DNA from: Tubulanus polymorphus
Taxonomy: Eukaryota; Nemertea; Palaeonemertea; Tubulaniformes; Tubulanidae
NCBI RefSeq assembly: GCF_964204645.1
Contig: NC_134028.1
Coordinates: forward strand, 11,699,001 to 11,763,000
Length of the DNA: 64,000 nucleotides
Direction of reading: 5' to 3'
Shown here: in pieces, positions 1-11,620 of the stretch
How positions within the stretch are numbered: the first letter of the stretch is position 1
How the letters are laid out: each line of letters opens with the position of its first letter
Program-made: the position numbers and the translations under genes
Notes under the pieces: model-generated
The model's input: only the letters and a program-made list of their open reading frames with translations
What the model was told of the DNA's origin: nothing
Databases searched by the model: none

Positions 1-2730
1 TGCCCAACCATACAAATTATTTGCATCTATATATAATAACTTATATCCAGGGTTATCATTTACATTGAAATATCTATCACCTAATACACCTGAAACTCCT
101 CCTCTTATAGATTTTTCAAATAATAATAATTGATCTATATTTGTTAACAAATCCATTTTTATATCTGTAAATTTTAATCCACAATCCCATGTTAAACCTG
201 GTGATGAATAACAATGACATGGATCAATATTGAAATATTTTAGGTTTACATCTCTAAACCTTTCGAATATATCGGTTAATAATAATACATCTGATTTTAA
301 ATATAAATCTACTAATTGCCCATGATTTTTTATTTTGAAATGATTCCAAATATTCAATGTTCTATTATATACTTCATCTTTAACATATTCATTTTTTAAT
401 TCATCATAAAATTGTTCTTTTAATAATTCAGTTATATTGAAATCATTATGTGATTTATAAAATGAATATGGAATTGCGCCTTTATATCTCATTAATTGAA
501 AATCATCATTATTTGGATAGTGTTGTTTTTATATTTTTAATTCATCATCAACTAATGATTTTGATAAGTTATCTAATGAACTATTTAAAAATCTATATGA
601 ATATATAAACCTTAGGCAACCAAATTGGAATGATATATAATTCTCAGATGTTTTAGCTAACATTCTAAATTTATAAGTTGGTATTTTATCTTTTGATCTA
701 TTTGAATTTAATCTTTCTATTTCATTATTAATTTCTTCTATTTCATGGCATAACTGTTTGATGAATAAATGTGCATCATATCCTGATAGATTATGAAATA
801 TAACTGGTACAAAATTAATTTTCTTAGCTTGTAAGTTACAATTCTCATATGCAGCGCCTCTAAACTTTCCGTTCAAATGATCATGGTCTCTTACTTTTTT
901 ATCTTTATAATTAAATATCTTTTCACAATAATAACATTTATCTGCAAGCGCAAATACTTCTTTATCTTCTTCTATCATTATAATTTCTATATTTGTATTC
1001 AATAATTTACTAAATCTTATTTCATATTCAATTAATAAGTCACAAAAATGATTGATAACATTTTCATTTCTATAATCATAATATTCACTTTCAATTAGTT
1101 CTGGATAATGAGATTTAATATATAACCCGAAAGCTGCAGCTGATTGATGAATCTTTTTAATAGTATTTGTTTTTGGTGGTTCTTCAGAATAATCATTTTC
1201 ATTAGAATTTAATTTCTTTCTTTTATAATATATTTCTTTTCTATCTTGATCAGTTAGTTCTTTATTTAATGATTCAAAATCTCCATATATAACAAATGGA
1301 ACTTTATTGTAATCATATTTTTTGAATTCTAATATTTTATCCTTTTTATTTGGTAAAACTAATTTACAATAATCATGATTTTCACATAATTGTTTATGAT
1401 TTAATAATGTACTTTCATTACTGAATTTATGTAAACATTTTCTACAAAGATATATTTTATGGTGATCATTTTCTGATTTAAAAAATAAATCGATTTGTTT
1501 AATCCACATATAATGATTCTCATAATATAGTATATCTATAACATCGTTTGAATCATAATCTTTTGATAGATATAAAGGTTCTAATGTATATTATTTTATA
1601 TTGTTACCTTTTGTATTTGGTAATTTGATTAAATCAAATACATTTATCTTTATATTATTATCTCTTTCTATTTTTGGGATGTTTTTAATTATAACAGGAT
1701 ACTTATCTATCTTATAATTATTTTCAAATTGTTTATAATTTGTTAATCTATAAGTATGTTTATTATAATCTTCAACTGGGTGTAAACAACTTATTATAGC
1801 CCATAGAAAACATTTATCATCTTCATTTTGAACATTTATTACAGCATTAGTTTTAAATGGTAGTTTAATATAACTCGATGCTTCAATATCTGGTTCTTTA
1901 TAATATGATACATTATTTTCATCAATTGGTTTTGATTTAGTTAACTTATTATATTTTGTGTTATAAACATGTAAAGTCATAAATATTATTTCATCAAATA
2001 TTAAACCTGATCCTTCAAAATATTTCTCTTCTATTTTAGTTTTTACTTCATTATAACATTTATTTAATTTATCATCTATATGTTGTTTAGATATAATATG
2101 TTGTGAATGAGAATTTATATTATATATTGGTTTATCTTCGGATTTTATAAACTTTACTTTAGAAGATATACTAATTTTAGGATATTCAACATCAGTTATT
2201 ATTTTTATTATTTCTTTCATATTTTCTAAATGTTTTTTATTTTCTTCTAATGTTTTTCCTTTATGAAAATTAAACTCGATAGCTGCTGGGCCAATATCAC
2301 TTTTAAATGCTTCGGTTATCTCTATATCTTTTTTATTATCTAATGAATTAATATAATTTCTTACATCTTCCATGTATGGTCTTTTATTGTTTAATTTATT
2401 TTTTCTGCTTTTAATTGTCTTCTGTTTCTTATCATTATCTTTATCAAAATAATCTTCACCTAAAATATCATTATTCTTATTTCTAATATGACTTTTAGAT
2501 TTTAAATGTTCTTTATAATATCTTTTATCACTGAATGATTGATTACATGTATCACATTTATATGTTTCTTTTTCATTCTTTAATTCATCTAATTTAGTTT
2601 CTAATATATCATCTTCATATTCTAATTTCAATTTATTCTCTAAATGTGTTTTAGTTTTATTGTGTCTTGCTTTTTGGGATTTATCTATATTGATATTACA
2701 TGTTGGGCAGTAGTACTTATTTGCTTCCAT
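1..2730 (-). pseudogene. Protein-primed DNA polymerase B (pPolB), element A copy, broken and cut by window edge
   Basis: This is a replication polymerase of the protein-primed type typical of Polintons. From the start at 2730: C2H2 fingers at residues about 7-29 and 59-81; a middle domain with a CFLW..CLHP motif (about 309-320); a third finger (CRKC...); exonuclease motif YGDFES; an Endo VII-like block (RDHDHLNGKFRGAA); exonuclease II (FHNLSGYDAHLF); and palm motif A (DANNLYGWAM), after which the window ends. The frame is broken near 1591 (stop/shift after GNNIK) and by an in-frame stop near 528, so it is inactive as it stands. The reading resumes without interruption from about 527 to the left edge. 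It is very similar to the copies in B and C. The start is the ATG before EANKYYC, conserved in all three copies. Confidence 0.9.
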
Positions 2731-2936
2731 TTTAATACTAAATTTTTTATTAAAACTGATTTTAGAAGTTCAATGATTTATATCATGTATTATTTCAATC
2801 ACACTTTACTAACACTTTTAATGTTTAAACATCTAACTCATACAAATATGAATATTGAAATAATGTTGTAAATATATACTTTTATATTGAATAATCTGTC
2901 AATTTAAATGTTATTCATTTACATGAATATTTTAAG

Positions 2937-3346
2937 AGTAATAGGGGTAATGGGCTTTCAGGTTAAAGGTTGAAGGGTCGAGGTCATTAAAAACAAATAT
3001 TAAAAGTATTTTAAAACTATGATATATTTTCATAACCGTGTGTATTTCAGTTGAATAATAGAATAATTATTATTATTTGAATATATTTGATTATATGAAT
3101 TTGTGTATTGTAAATAAATCAATTGGTCGCGGAGCGGAGTGGTAGCGAAGTGGAGCGACCAATTGATTTAATACAATATGCTTTTAAAATCTAAATTATT
3201 AATATCTTAGAATAAATATTTAGTTATAATATAAAATACACACGGTTATGAAAATATATTATAGTTTTAAATTACTTTTAATGTTTTGTTTTTTAATGAG
3301 CTCGACCCTTCGACCTTTGGCCTGAAAGCCCATTACCCCTATTACT
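2937..3346. repeat. Right terminal repeat of element A, itself a palindrome
   Basis: The unit begins AGTAATAGGGG and ends CCCCTATTACT. Outer arms of roughly 105 bp are inverted copies of each other. They enclose two AT-rich non-complementary spacers and a central GC-rich palindrome flanked by CAATTGGTCGC / GCGACCAATTG (about 3118-3164). The outer arm reads CAAAGGTCGAAGGGTCGAGC where the inner arm reads TTAAAGGTTGAAGGGTCGAG, so the hairpin is asymmetric. Confidence 0.9.
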
Positions 3347-3753
3347 CTTATTCATACCAGGGACATTTTATTCAGACAAGGACTATTAGTTAAACACTGA
3401 TCTTCATTTCCATTAATTAATGATCTGTTGAATCAATTATTATTCAGTCTTTCGGTGGTTCGAGATAAAATGCCCGCAAGAACCTAACGAACCAGGGCTC
3501 CAAACAGGTACATTTTCGAAACGACACAATCCAATCATGTTTGGTATCAAATAACTCGTGGCGTGGACCATCGTCTATTAACTGACCAATGCATGACCAG
3601 TACCATATAGTAAATTATTTGTTTTGCAAACAATTAAGTCGTTTGGTGTCAAATAACTAGATATGATGTGAGTAAATGGAATATCAGGGCTTCAGATCAG
3701 AGGACAAGAGGACGACACACCACTCATCACCACAAGTAATTTTTTTTTAATAA
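3347..3753. other. Flanking sequence between elements A and A2; no gene seen
   Basis: About 400 bases of moderately AT-rich sequence without an open frame or a repeat that I recognise. It ends in a run of nine T (3740-3748) just before the TAAATG start of the next gene. Confidence 0.5.
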
Positions 3754-4075
3754 ATGGGAGATAGAAAAGCATTCTTAGCGGCAATAAATAACAGAATAAC
3801 ACAAGCAAAAAAACAATTTGAAATAAAAAAGTTGGTCGGTGTTACAAAAGAAATTGAACATAAAATATTAAAATTAGAAAAGGTAAAAACTAAATATGGA
3901 GATAAAATATCAGCAAATTTAAGTTACTCTAATGTTCGTACAACGCGAGAATTTAAAGTATTTTTACCTGATAAATGGGTTTCATTGAGTACAGAGGAAT
4001 TAAAAGATTAAGAAGGATTTAAATTAATCTATCATGGAAAAAATGAAGACGGGCATCATGATTAAGAAGTTGTTG
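3754..4075 (+). pseudogene. Small OB-like Polinton protein, A2 copy
   Basis: The open frame runs 85 codons (3754-4011), and weak continuation of the same family is visible to about 4075 (KNEDGHH, compare KNEKGHHEIDFE after the stop in element B). It resembles the protein at 16049 in element B, sharing the pattern (I/L)xKVxTKYGDK...FKVFLPDKW...LSxEEL. The beta-rich core suggests an OB-type or similar single-stranded nucleic-acid-binding fold, but that is inference and the function is unknown. The start lies in a TAAATGG context after nine T residues. It sits alone on the plus strand and faces minus-strand genes. Confidence 0.6.
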
Positions 4076-4116
4076 ATTAAAACAATAAATTGATAATAAA
4101 ATTAATTAAATATTAA

Positions 4117-4190
4117 GAATCCAAAATGACTTATCTGGACAATTTAATTGCTCCGCATAGATAGACAAAAGTAGTGAGATATTTTATTGA
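4117..4190. repeat. Intergenic segment shared with element C
   Basis: About 70 bases containing AATGACTTATCTGGACA and TAGTGAGATATT occur here and again at 38357-38425 in element C, in a different gene context. It may be a conserved regulatory segment or a trace of rearrangement. Confidence 0.6.
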
Positions 4191-4230
4191 TACAAAATGA
4201 AATTATTTTTTTGCTTTTTTTCTAAAATAT

Positions 4231-4558
4231 CAATCCATTTTATTTATGGTGAATTTTGGAATTTCAGAAGTATTTTCATTTTTAATAGTAGTAGTTTCAG
4301 AATTATTGATATTATAAATTTTATTTGATTTTTTATACCAACTACACCCAATCAAAATGAATACAATTACAAATCCAGTTGTAAAATATAAATATTTATT
4401 AAATATTCTATTATCAGAAGGAGTAGAAATAACAATATTTTCACCATTTTTATTTACATCTTTATTATTTATTTTTTCTTTTACAGCTTTTTAAAATTCT
4501 CTTCATTTAATTCCTAATTGCCGAGACCATTCAATTTGTTTCTGTGATCTCGGTTTTT
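4231..4558 (-). pseudogene. Single-pass membrane protein (RSEKQIKW family), A2 copy
   Basis: Translation on the minus strand gives a basic N-terminus resembling (K/R)SEKQIKWARELG in the element B and C copies, a linker, and one hydrophobic segment (TTGFVIVFILIG). At least one stop or frame break lies near 4490. In B and C the same gene starts inside the end of the upstream membrane-protein gene, and here it also abuts that gene (4531-5136). This is probably a small virion or membrane-associated protein; the function is unknown. Confidence 0.6.
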
Positions 4559-5136
4559 TCTTCACAGTTAATCCTTTCATCTCTTCCACTTCGCCCATTT
4601 ATTGTAGAAAAATTTTTACTTTCAATATTTGAAAATGTTATAACTCCAGTTGATAATAATGTCATAAATCCACCTAATTGAAATGATAAATATCCAATCC
4701 ATTTATTTAATTCAGTCATAACTAAATAATCATTTTTTAAATCGGAATATAATCTATTTTCATCTTCAATTGGTAGCATATATTTACATAATTTACTATA
4801 ACCTTTTACTACATTTTCTGATAACACATAGTTAATTCTAGCTATTCTCGCAGTTTCGTAAATCTTAAATAATTTAATAATTTGATCTGGTTTCATTGTA
4901 TCTAATTCATTATAAGATAAATTTTTACCAATAAAAGTTTTACATTTTCCAGATGCTATTAATATTTCTAATTGATGTTTGCAATAAAGATAATATTCAT
5001 AATTATTATTTGTTGTAACATCATTTAAAGCACCATCATCTGGAGTTAATTTTGTTTCTGTTATTCCTAAATCATCCGAAATTTTTTCAATTGGAACATC
5101 ACTATTTTTAGATTTTATTTTCTTTTCACCTCCCAT
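4531..5136 (-). CDS. Conserved Polinton membrane protein (YEYYLYCKHxLE family), A2 copy
   Basis: A 201-codon frame. The N-terminal 50 residues are acidic and polar, followed by YEYYLYCKHQLEILIASGK, a helical region with MKPDQIIKLFKIYE, SDLKNDYLVMTEL, and one hydrophobic segment (FQLGGFMTLLSTGVITFS). It is homologous along its length to the genes at 38669-39268 (C) and 26227-26840 (B) but clearly diverged from them. The C-terminus differs from the B/C copies. I do not know the function; its fixed partnership with the RSEKQIKW membrane protein suggests they work together. Confidence 0.65.
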   Translation of the reverse strand: MGGEKKIKSKNSDVPIEKISDDLGITETKLTPDDGALNDVTTNNNYEYYLYCKHQLEILIASGKCKTFIGKNLSYNELDTMKPDQIIKLFKIYETARIARINYVLSENVVKGYSKLCKYMLPIEDENRLYSDLKNDYLVMTELNKWIGYLSFQLGGFMTLLSTGVITFSNIESKNFSTINGRSGRDERINCEEKTEITETN

Positions 5137-5345
5137 TCATATAACAAAAAATCAATTGTGTTGTTGCAACTAGAATTTAACGAGAATGTAACTGAAAATA
5201 TACTAGATTAACAAGCTGGTTTAAATATTATTGTTTTTATTTATTTCATCTGTTGAATTTCATTTGATTTTTATTTCAACTACCAATTACTAGAATTCAA
5301 ATAGAATGTTACTTAAGATATAATAGATTAGCAAGCTAGTTGAAT

Positions 5346-5954
5346 TTAAATAAATTCATATTTAAATGGATGTTGTAATCGAAATAGTAATTTTGATCTT
5401 TTATTATTTTTCAATTTATCCACATATTCATTATGTAAATCATGTGGAATAATATCATTTTCCTCAAGTGCATTTTTCATCGATTTTCTATCTTTATAGT
5501 AGAATAAAACTAAAAATCTAATGTTTTCTCTAAAATCTTTAACAATTGAATTATATTTTTGATTTATAACCCATGTTGTTATCCCAAAATGTCTCCCAGA
5601 GAAAGCTAAATAGCATAACTCACTTTCTCTAACTTTTGAATCATGTAGATTAGCACAATCATCTATGATAAATAATGTATTAGATCCTTTATATATATCA
5701 ATTGCTATTTTAATACAATTATCTAAATTTTCTTTAACTGTTTTAGGATCTAATATAATAAATTTATTATTTCTAGTAATATTTCTATCATAAGGTTGAT
5801 TAACTTCATATGTTGGACAAAATAATACTATATTATCAAAATAGTTTTTATAAATAGTTTCTAATAAATCTAATATAAAATAAGTTTTTCCACAATTTGT
5901 TACACCAGAAATTTACATATTATGAGGCTCAAATATAAATAATTCCTTATTCAT
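5346..5954 (-). pseudogene. A32-like genome-packaging ATPase, A2 copy
   Basis: This is a P-loop ATPase of the FtsK-HerA/A32 type that pumps viral DNA into capsids. Walker A is GVTNCGKT and Walker B is a hydrophobic stretch ending IDDCA. An in-frame stop lies just upstream of Walker A (near 5917), so this copy is broken. It is about 200 codons, the same length as the intact copy at 40720-41331. The start overlaps the end of the integrase gene, as in elements B and C. Confidence 0.8.
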
Positions 5955-7086
5955 TTATATATTTTTAATTTTACTTGATAATAACCATTCATTAAATTTA
6001 TCTGGCCATCCAACCCATTTTACTAAAGAATATTTTTTTCTATTAACAGTTTTTGTTTTCAATACTTTTTCAAATTTATATTCTTGTTCTAGATTTTCAG
6101 TAGTTAAACTTAATTCTTCTTCATAAAAATACCCATCAACTTCTTCACCATCTAAATCTTCTAATTTATAGACATATGGTTTTGTTGTTATTACCTTTTT
6201 TATTTTATATATTTCTCTAGTAAAATTACGATCGTATCCTTTGTCAAATATCTTTCTATACTTAGAAATTCTAACATTTTGACCAACTTTAAATTTAGGT
6301 TCACTAAAATCATCTACAAAAAAATGCTCCATATAAATTATTTCAAACAATTTCAGCATTTTCAGGTTTTCTAGCGTCGATAGGTTTCATTCCAACAGAA
6401 GAATGATAAGAATTATTATAACCTTCCATCAATTTTGGTAAAACATCAATCCATTTAAAAGTGTTATTTGCTGTAAAATATTTCCACATTCTTGTTCTTA
6501 ATGTTCTATTAAATCGTTCAACAACTACCGTTTTTTTATCCGATTTTATTGAAAATTTTCAATATTATGATCATCTAAGATTTCAAGAACTACTGAATTA
6601 TCAAAGTCTTTTCCATCATCAAATTGTATTCTTTCTGGCTTTATTTTACCACCTGAAAATTTTTTTTACACTAATGATGTTTGTGCAGCATCTTTTCTAT
6701 AAAGTGGGAAGCTCCATACATAACGACTAAAAATATCAATTATGTTCAAGATCCACCAATAATCATCATTATCTTTCTCAACATTTTTCATATCAATTAA
6801 ATCTCCTTGCCACTGTTGATCTACATAACTTAGAAACCATAGTTTTACGAGTTTTATATTTTCTAACAATTTTTTTAAGTGTTGTATATGTTGGTTGTTC
6901 TAACATAAATTCACTTATATCTTTATACTTAACTAAATTTTGTGGGATTATCTTATCTAATTTATCTTGTTTTACTTGACGCCATATATTTTTGGTAGAA
7001 GAATAAGCAACCGAACGCTCAGGGTTGTAATATAAATTTCTTAAATATTGTTCTTTAGTATTAGGAGTTTTAATTTTAACTTTATA
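5955..7086 (-). pseudogene. Retroviral-type integrase with chromodomain, A2 copy (diverged)
   Basis: The C-terminal open part (5955-6359) has an SH3-like core (FKVGQNVRISKYRKIF) and a chromodomain-like tail (YSLVKWVGW...NEWLLSSKI). Upstream, fragments include the DDE region (QWQGDLIDM, IFSRYVW), but the catalytic core is disrupted by several frame breaks between 6460 and 7080. The N-terminal region contains YLRNLYYNPE, the family signature. It is clearly diverged from the B and C integrases, which are nearly identical to each other, so it represents a separate lineage. It is inactive. Confidence 0.8.
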
Positions 7087-7089
7087 TTT

Positions 7090-7950
7090 CTAATATTGAA
7101 TACTATCTAATTGAGAATTTATAATATTTAATTGCGCGTCAGATATAATATAAATGTGCATTTTGAAATTTTTGTCTCCTTTTTTCTTTTTCATGAATAA
7201 TTGTATTCCATCGTTAGTGTTCTGTAATTTCTTCCGAGAACCATGTAATGAATTATCCTCTGTTGTTCTCAAATTTAACCATAATGCTTATTTATTGCCG
7301 GTATAGTAATCAATTTGATTAATATTACAATTTTCAGATGATTTTACGTTTTCATTCATAAAATGTTTTCTAATTTCTGGCCACTGATCTATCATTCTCA
7401 TTCCTTGACAAAATATTTTATTTGCTATACCTTCAATAGTTATTTCTACCTTTGATATTCCAGGATTAAAATAATTATTTACATTTATTGCACCATTAGA
7501 ATATGTTGCAATTGTAAAAAGTATTAATATACCTTTAATAGCTCTTCTTGGGAAGTTAATATTCTCATTAATTATTTCATCATTTGCATTGATAGTTACA
7601 GTTTTAAATTTATCAATATAATCATATAATAATGAAAATCCTTGATAATATTGAGTTTGAATTATGCTAGCAATATTTTCATAAGTTACTGTATCATATT
7701 CTAAACATATATTCGATAATCTATAACCCATATCTTTAACTACACTTGATAGCACAATTTCATTAACAGGAGCAAATGTTATTTCGAATATAATATCTTC
7801 GTGTATAGCATATTTATATAAAGGCGCATTATAATTTATCAATTCAAAATCTAATGGAATTTTATATTTGCTTCCATAAATCTTTTTCATCAAATTATCT
7901 ATGCCATTAGTTACTATTGCGTTTTCAGCTTCTGATCTTAATTAGGGTTT
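7090..7950 (-). pseudogene. Capsid-like protein (putative double jelly-roll MCP), C-terminal part, A2 copy
   Basis: Two adjoining frames (7288-7893 and 7090-7272) together match the C-terminal two-thirds of the protein at 21610-22865 in B and 42659-43797 in C. Landmarks: YGSKYKIPLDFELI, FEITFAPVNEIVLSS, FPRRAIKGIL, TTEDNSLHGS and a C-terminal YIISDAQLNI. The first third is missing and the frame is broken near 7275-7288. The beta-rich content and position suggest the major capsid protein of Polintons, but the fold has not been tested. Confidence 0.6.
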
Positions 7951-9745
7951 CTGCTGCCTCGGCAGAAATCCTATTGGATTCCTGCTGATTATTATTTTAA
8001 CATATTTTCCACTCAGTTTCGTCACAAAAAAAATCATCTTCTATTAGATTTGACTACTAACAACTTTGAAACGAAATGTTAAACTCTGATAATAATATAA
8101 CAGTCTCTTGCTGCGCGTAGTTTCTATGGATGTACTGTGCTTCCTATTTTAAACTTGAAGTTACTTAAAGATAACACCGGTGGAAATAGCAACCATCAAT
8201 CATGGCGCGCATACTGGCGCGTATCTGAAAGTTTGTGACGTTATTTCATAAATAAATAAAGAAGGAAGGCTTCGAGAATATCCAAATCACAGGTTACTGT
8301 GAATAACTGGGGTTCGACCAATCACAAGTTAAAAATGTACTTCCTTGTTTGTGAAGTAAGTTTATTCATACTGTTATTAAAATCAGTTCCTCTCAAACAT
8401 TCTATAGTAGTATAGTTTTGTTCGTGGATATCAATACTTCGAAAAATCAACAGCGGTTTATTCATTTATTGTACCGGTACGCGTTTTCTTAATTGAATTG
8501 AATTGGTCCGGTCCAAAAGGCGGGTCATACTAGTTAGCGTCAGAAAATGTCAGCGTCGGTGATACCTTGTTATCGTCGATATTAAACGGTCTAAAGTCAG
8601 TTAATAAATCAAAGCTTAGTTGACAAAGAACCGTGAGATGGAGAGGTAACACTTCATATAAAATAAAATGTTTTATTTTTTTGCAAAATAACAAGCTAAT
8701 TTTTTTTACAACTTGAATCTTGAATAGTTCAGATGTTCCGTCGTACATCTATCTACGTTATGGTTTCCCGTGAACGTCGTAATTTTTGTTGTAAGTTTAA
8801 TGCTTCTCGCCAGATCATTACCTTGACAAGAGGCCCTGAAGGTAAAAAAGAGAAAATATATGTTTTTCTGATGCTTCTGTATTCCATTGCCCTAGCAAAC
8901 TCATTAATGACCAAATACTGTGAGTTGCTAAATTACGCTAAATATTAAGTTCGTTCGTATCATCTCGAAATTTCAGCCTGGCCACCCTCAAGAAATGTTT
9001 TAAACGCCTGTGCAATGTTCTATCAAAATCATTGAAGAAACTGTTTTCATGCACAAACATGCATTGTAGCGACAGATAAGAAGACAAAGCAATTCAAACC
9101 CACCGTTCATATCGCTAAATCAGGTCTTTAATTATGTTGTTATAACTTTATTCGGAAATAATTCAGTAATCGCACATTCGCTATTAAAATAGCTTCAGGA
9201 CAGCCGAAAATGTGGAGAGCTTTCAATTGGCAAGCTGGTGCTGTCATCATAAATCGGTATTGCCCAATCGCAAGGCCAGTGAATCCATTGAGTAAAAAGT
9301 GGAGGGATGGAAGATTATTTTTTTCCCCTAATAACCTATAGTAGCAAACGATATGGCTGAAAGAAGTTAGTATTCCGATTCAGCAGGCATTTTTTTTACA
9401 AACGAGGTCCAGTCATGAAAAAATAAAGGTCAGTTAATAGGATATATATTGTGATTCGTTAATTCATCAGGAGAAACTGAAGACTTACCTCCCTCCCTCG
9501 TACATGTACCATACCCGACGACTGGTGGAAGTTAATACGCTACGGTTTTTTCGAGTATCTTGACGTCGACGGTACTCTTATTTCAAGAGTCAGTGACCAA
9601 AGTATAAAAATGTAACGTGCTTTTCCGCCATTTGTTTTCTTAACAGTAATCGTCAATACACAGCTTGATATTTTACAAAATGGATCTATTTTAGCGAGGA
9701 TCCACCTGTCATTCTACACAGCGTTAAGCGCAAACGCATCTGCTA
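7951..9745. other. Unrecognised non-coding sequence
   Basis: About 1.8 kb between remnant A2 and the Gypsy remnant. Two short frames (8530-8748 minus, 8733-8948 plus) have no recognisable family motif and I do not call them. I see no repeat, RNA gene or transposon end that I can name. Confidence 0.5.
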
Positions 9746-10690
9746 ATGATTATTCATTCCAGGTCAAGTGAAACTATATTAAAACTAAGGAAATTTTCTA
9801 ATTATCTAAAATTTTACAGCTTAGATCAATCACATCGCAACGAAATTCGCACAATAGCGAGGGTTAGGCTATTTGAATCACCTGCAACAAGAAATACGAC
9901 CAGGTCTATCACTGTTTCAAAATGTGGCTTGTTAACACCACTTTCTAGCAATATTGGCACAAGACCACAAGACCGTTGGCATAAGAAGCGAACCATAGGT
10001 TCGCTAACAAAGAATATCTCATTGTGGTTGATTGTTACCCATGTTACCCTGAAGCTGTGTGCACACATTCGAGACAAAACTGGTAAGTTGGTTATAAATG
10101 GTATGAAAGGTCTATTTTCTAAGCATGGTATACCCCAGGAGGTATTTTCTGACAATGGTCCATGTTACAGTTCTGTTACAGGATCAGTTAAAACCTGATT
10201 ATAGTAAAGAAGTTGTTAAAATGAAAGAATCACAAAAGAAAACTCAGAAACTGTATTATGATAAAGGTACAAGGTCAACGTGTTCCCTAAAACAAGGTGA
10301 TACTGTTAGAATTACAGATGGTAAAACACAGAGGTGGTCACAGAAAGGTGTCATTGTGGGAAAAGTTGCCCCAAGGTCATATCTTGTGAAAACCGAAACT
10401 GGTGTTTATCGTAGAAATAGGGTTGCATTGCTTTCCACAAAAGAGAAGCCACCAACCCTGAACGCACCCACTGGCCTGACATAGTTCATCTGATGTAACA
10501 GGTGCTAGTAACACTGCTAGCAACCAGGATTCGCAACACACGCTGGCACATCATGGTGGTGAAAATGCTCATGTCCCAGTCCCTCAAGCAACCACTACAC
10601 CAGTTGTAACAAACCCAAGTGTTGGTCCCAGAAGGTCAGAAAGGGTTATTAAGAAACGGAAACATTTATTGAAAAGAACTAGTGTTAACT
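9746..10690 (+). pseudogene. Gypsy integrase remnant
   Basis: The first part carries the core-domain motifs YLIVVDCY (about 10013-10038, in another frame) and KHGIPQEVFSDNGPCYSS (10120-10170), giving two of the three catalytic acidic residues. An internal deletion just after this removes the region with the catalytic Glu. The reading continues at 10125-10484 with YYDKGTR, GDTVRITDGK and APRSYLVKTETG, which is the C-terminal DNA-binding region of Gypsy integrases. The tail reads PRRSERVIKKR, also typical. This is a dead copy. Confidence 0.8.
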
Positions 10691-10696
10691 GGACGT

Positions 10697-11343
10697 ATCG
10701 GCCCCACTCCGCGCGGTTGCGCCACCGCGCGGTATTTACGCGAAGCTGCAGAACACCAAAGTGGCCACTCTCTCAATTTTCAATGATAGAAATCGTGTGT
10801 GCATTTCAATTATTTCGGCTGTTAGGGTTTTAAGGCACAATATAAGTTGATGATGTGATATGGCGATGTTAATTAATGATAATTCCGCAGTGAAGCTAGT
10901 CACGAACGGTGCCGATTGAGTGTACAGCTGCCAAAAACACTGAAATGTGCGTAGTTGCGTAACTATTTGCAGTGAATTGCAGACGAAATATGAAGCCTTA
11001 GCGGCCGTTTAAAAAAAATTATACCAATCGCAATTGTAAAATAAAAATGAGATAGAACCTAAGTTAAAATTCTGACTATTTCTAAAATGTTATAACTAAT
11101 TTTTAGTCAGTGCGGAACGTTTAGTTTTCCAACAATAATGAGGGTTGGAAGGTAGTCATGCAATTCAATTCAATTTATTACACGTTACTTCCGTGTTGTT
11201 GAAAATCTCGTGAGTCCTGGACCAAACCCAAATGAACAATGTGATCTGTGTGCTGGCCACAAATGCACACAGATCAGACTACACTACCCATTACACACTC
11301 CAGTACCCACAGCTTTCATATATCCATCCAAATATTTAGTGTC
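10697..11343 (+). repeat. R650 repeat, copy 1
   Basis: An interspersed repeat starting about GTATCGGCCCCACTCCGCG and ending about GTGTCTTTCTTC. Near-identical copies lie in inverse orientation at 31215-31890 and 33085-33746. It sits in the Gypsy element between pol and the polypurine tract, so it inserted there. CTGG occurs on both sides, possibly a 4-bp target duplication. It has no coding capacity and no clear terminal inverted repeats. The class is unknown. Confidence 0.7.
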
Positions 11344-11464
11344 TTTCTTCCTGGTTGTTACATGTTTACCAGTCGAGTGTACAAGTACAGACTTTGAATC
11401 TAAGTACTGATATTATTATTGTATCATTGTATAGTTTTATTTGTTTGCAATCTTGTTTATTATT

Positions 11465-11620
11465 AAAGAAAGGGAGATGTCATGGATTTGACTTTCTCGT
11501 GCTGCCACCTACAATCTGAAAATATCTGTATTATGGGTAATCATCATGGCGTCGTAATAAACGAATCTATAACATCGTTAATCAAGAATTTATTCCGTCT
11601 TAATCTCGGTCTTAATCGAC
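11465..11620 (+). repeat. Gypsy polypurine tract and first 143 bases of its 3' LTR
   Basis: The purine run AAAGAAAGGGAGA is directly followed by TGTCATGG. A possible polyadenylation signal, AATAAAC, lies near 11560. The LTR is interrupted after ATCGAC (11615-11620), which is the target duplication of element B. The remaining 15 bases are at 30150-30164. Confidence 0.65.
11615..11620. repeat. Left target-site duplication of element B (ATCGAC)
   Basis: Identical to 30144-30149 on the other side of the element; 6 bp as expected for Polintons. Confidence 0.9.

Larger units (their letters stand above)
1..3346 (-). mobile_element. Element A: partial Polinton/Maverick-type element (right end only)
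   Basis: The segment carries the 5' part of a protein-primed family B DNA polymerase gene on the minus strand and ends at a 410-bp palindromic terminal repeat. The same layout is seen at the right end of element C (43.8-47.4 kb). The rest of the element lies left of the window. The six bases after the end are CTTATT, the predicted target duplication, whose partner must lie outside the window. The identity is secure because elements B and C, with the same termini and genes, have verified 6-bp target duplications. Confidence 0.85.
3754..7950. mobile_element. Element A2: scrambled Polinton remnant without recognisable ends
   Basis: The segment contains Polinton-type genes: a small OB-like protein (+), then on the minus strand two membrane proteins, packaging ATPase, integrase and the C-terminal part of the capsid-like protein. 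No palindromic terminus or target duplication is visible. Gene order differs from elements B and C: the capsid-like gene precedes integrase on the same strand, and the membrane-protein pair lies after the ATPase instead of before the integrase. Integrase and ATPase are clearly diverged from the B/C versions, while the capsid-like gene is close to them. This is probably a mosaic or rearranged copy. Confidence 0.7.
9746..11620 (+). mobile_element. Decayed Gypsy-type LTR retrotransposon (3' part), interrupted by element B
   Basis: Integrase remnants (9746-10490) are followed by a divergent 3' region, an inserted 0.65-kb repeat (about 10697-11343), a polypurine tract (AAAGAAAGGGAGA, 11465-11477) and an LTR start TGTCATGG at 11478. 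The LTR is cut at 11620 by element B. It resumes after the second target duplication and appears to end with CATTACA at 30164, giving an LTR of about 158 bp with TGT...ACA ends. The 5' part and 5' LTR were not found in the window. Confidence 0.7.
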
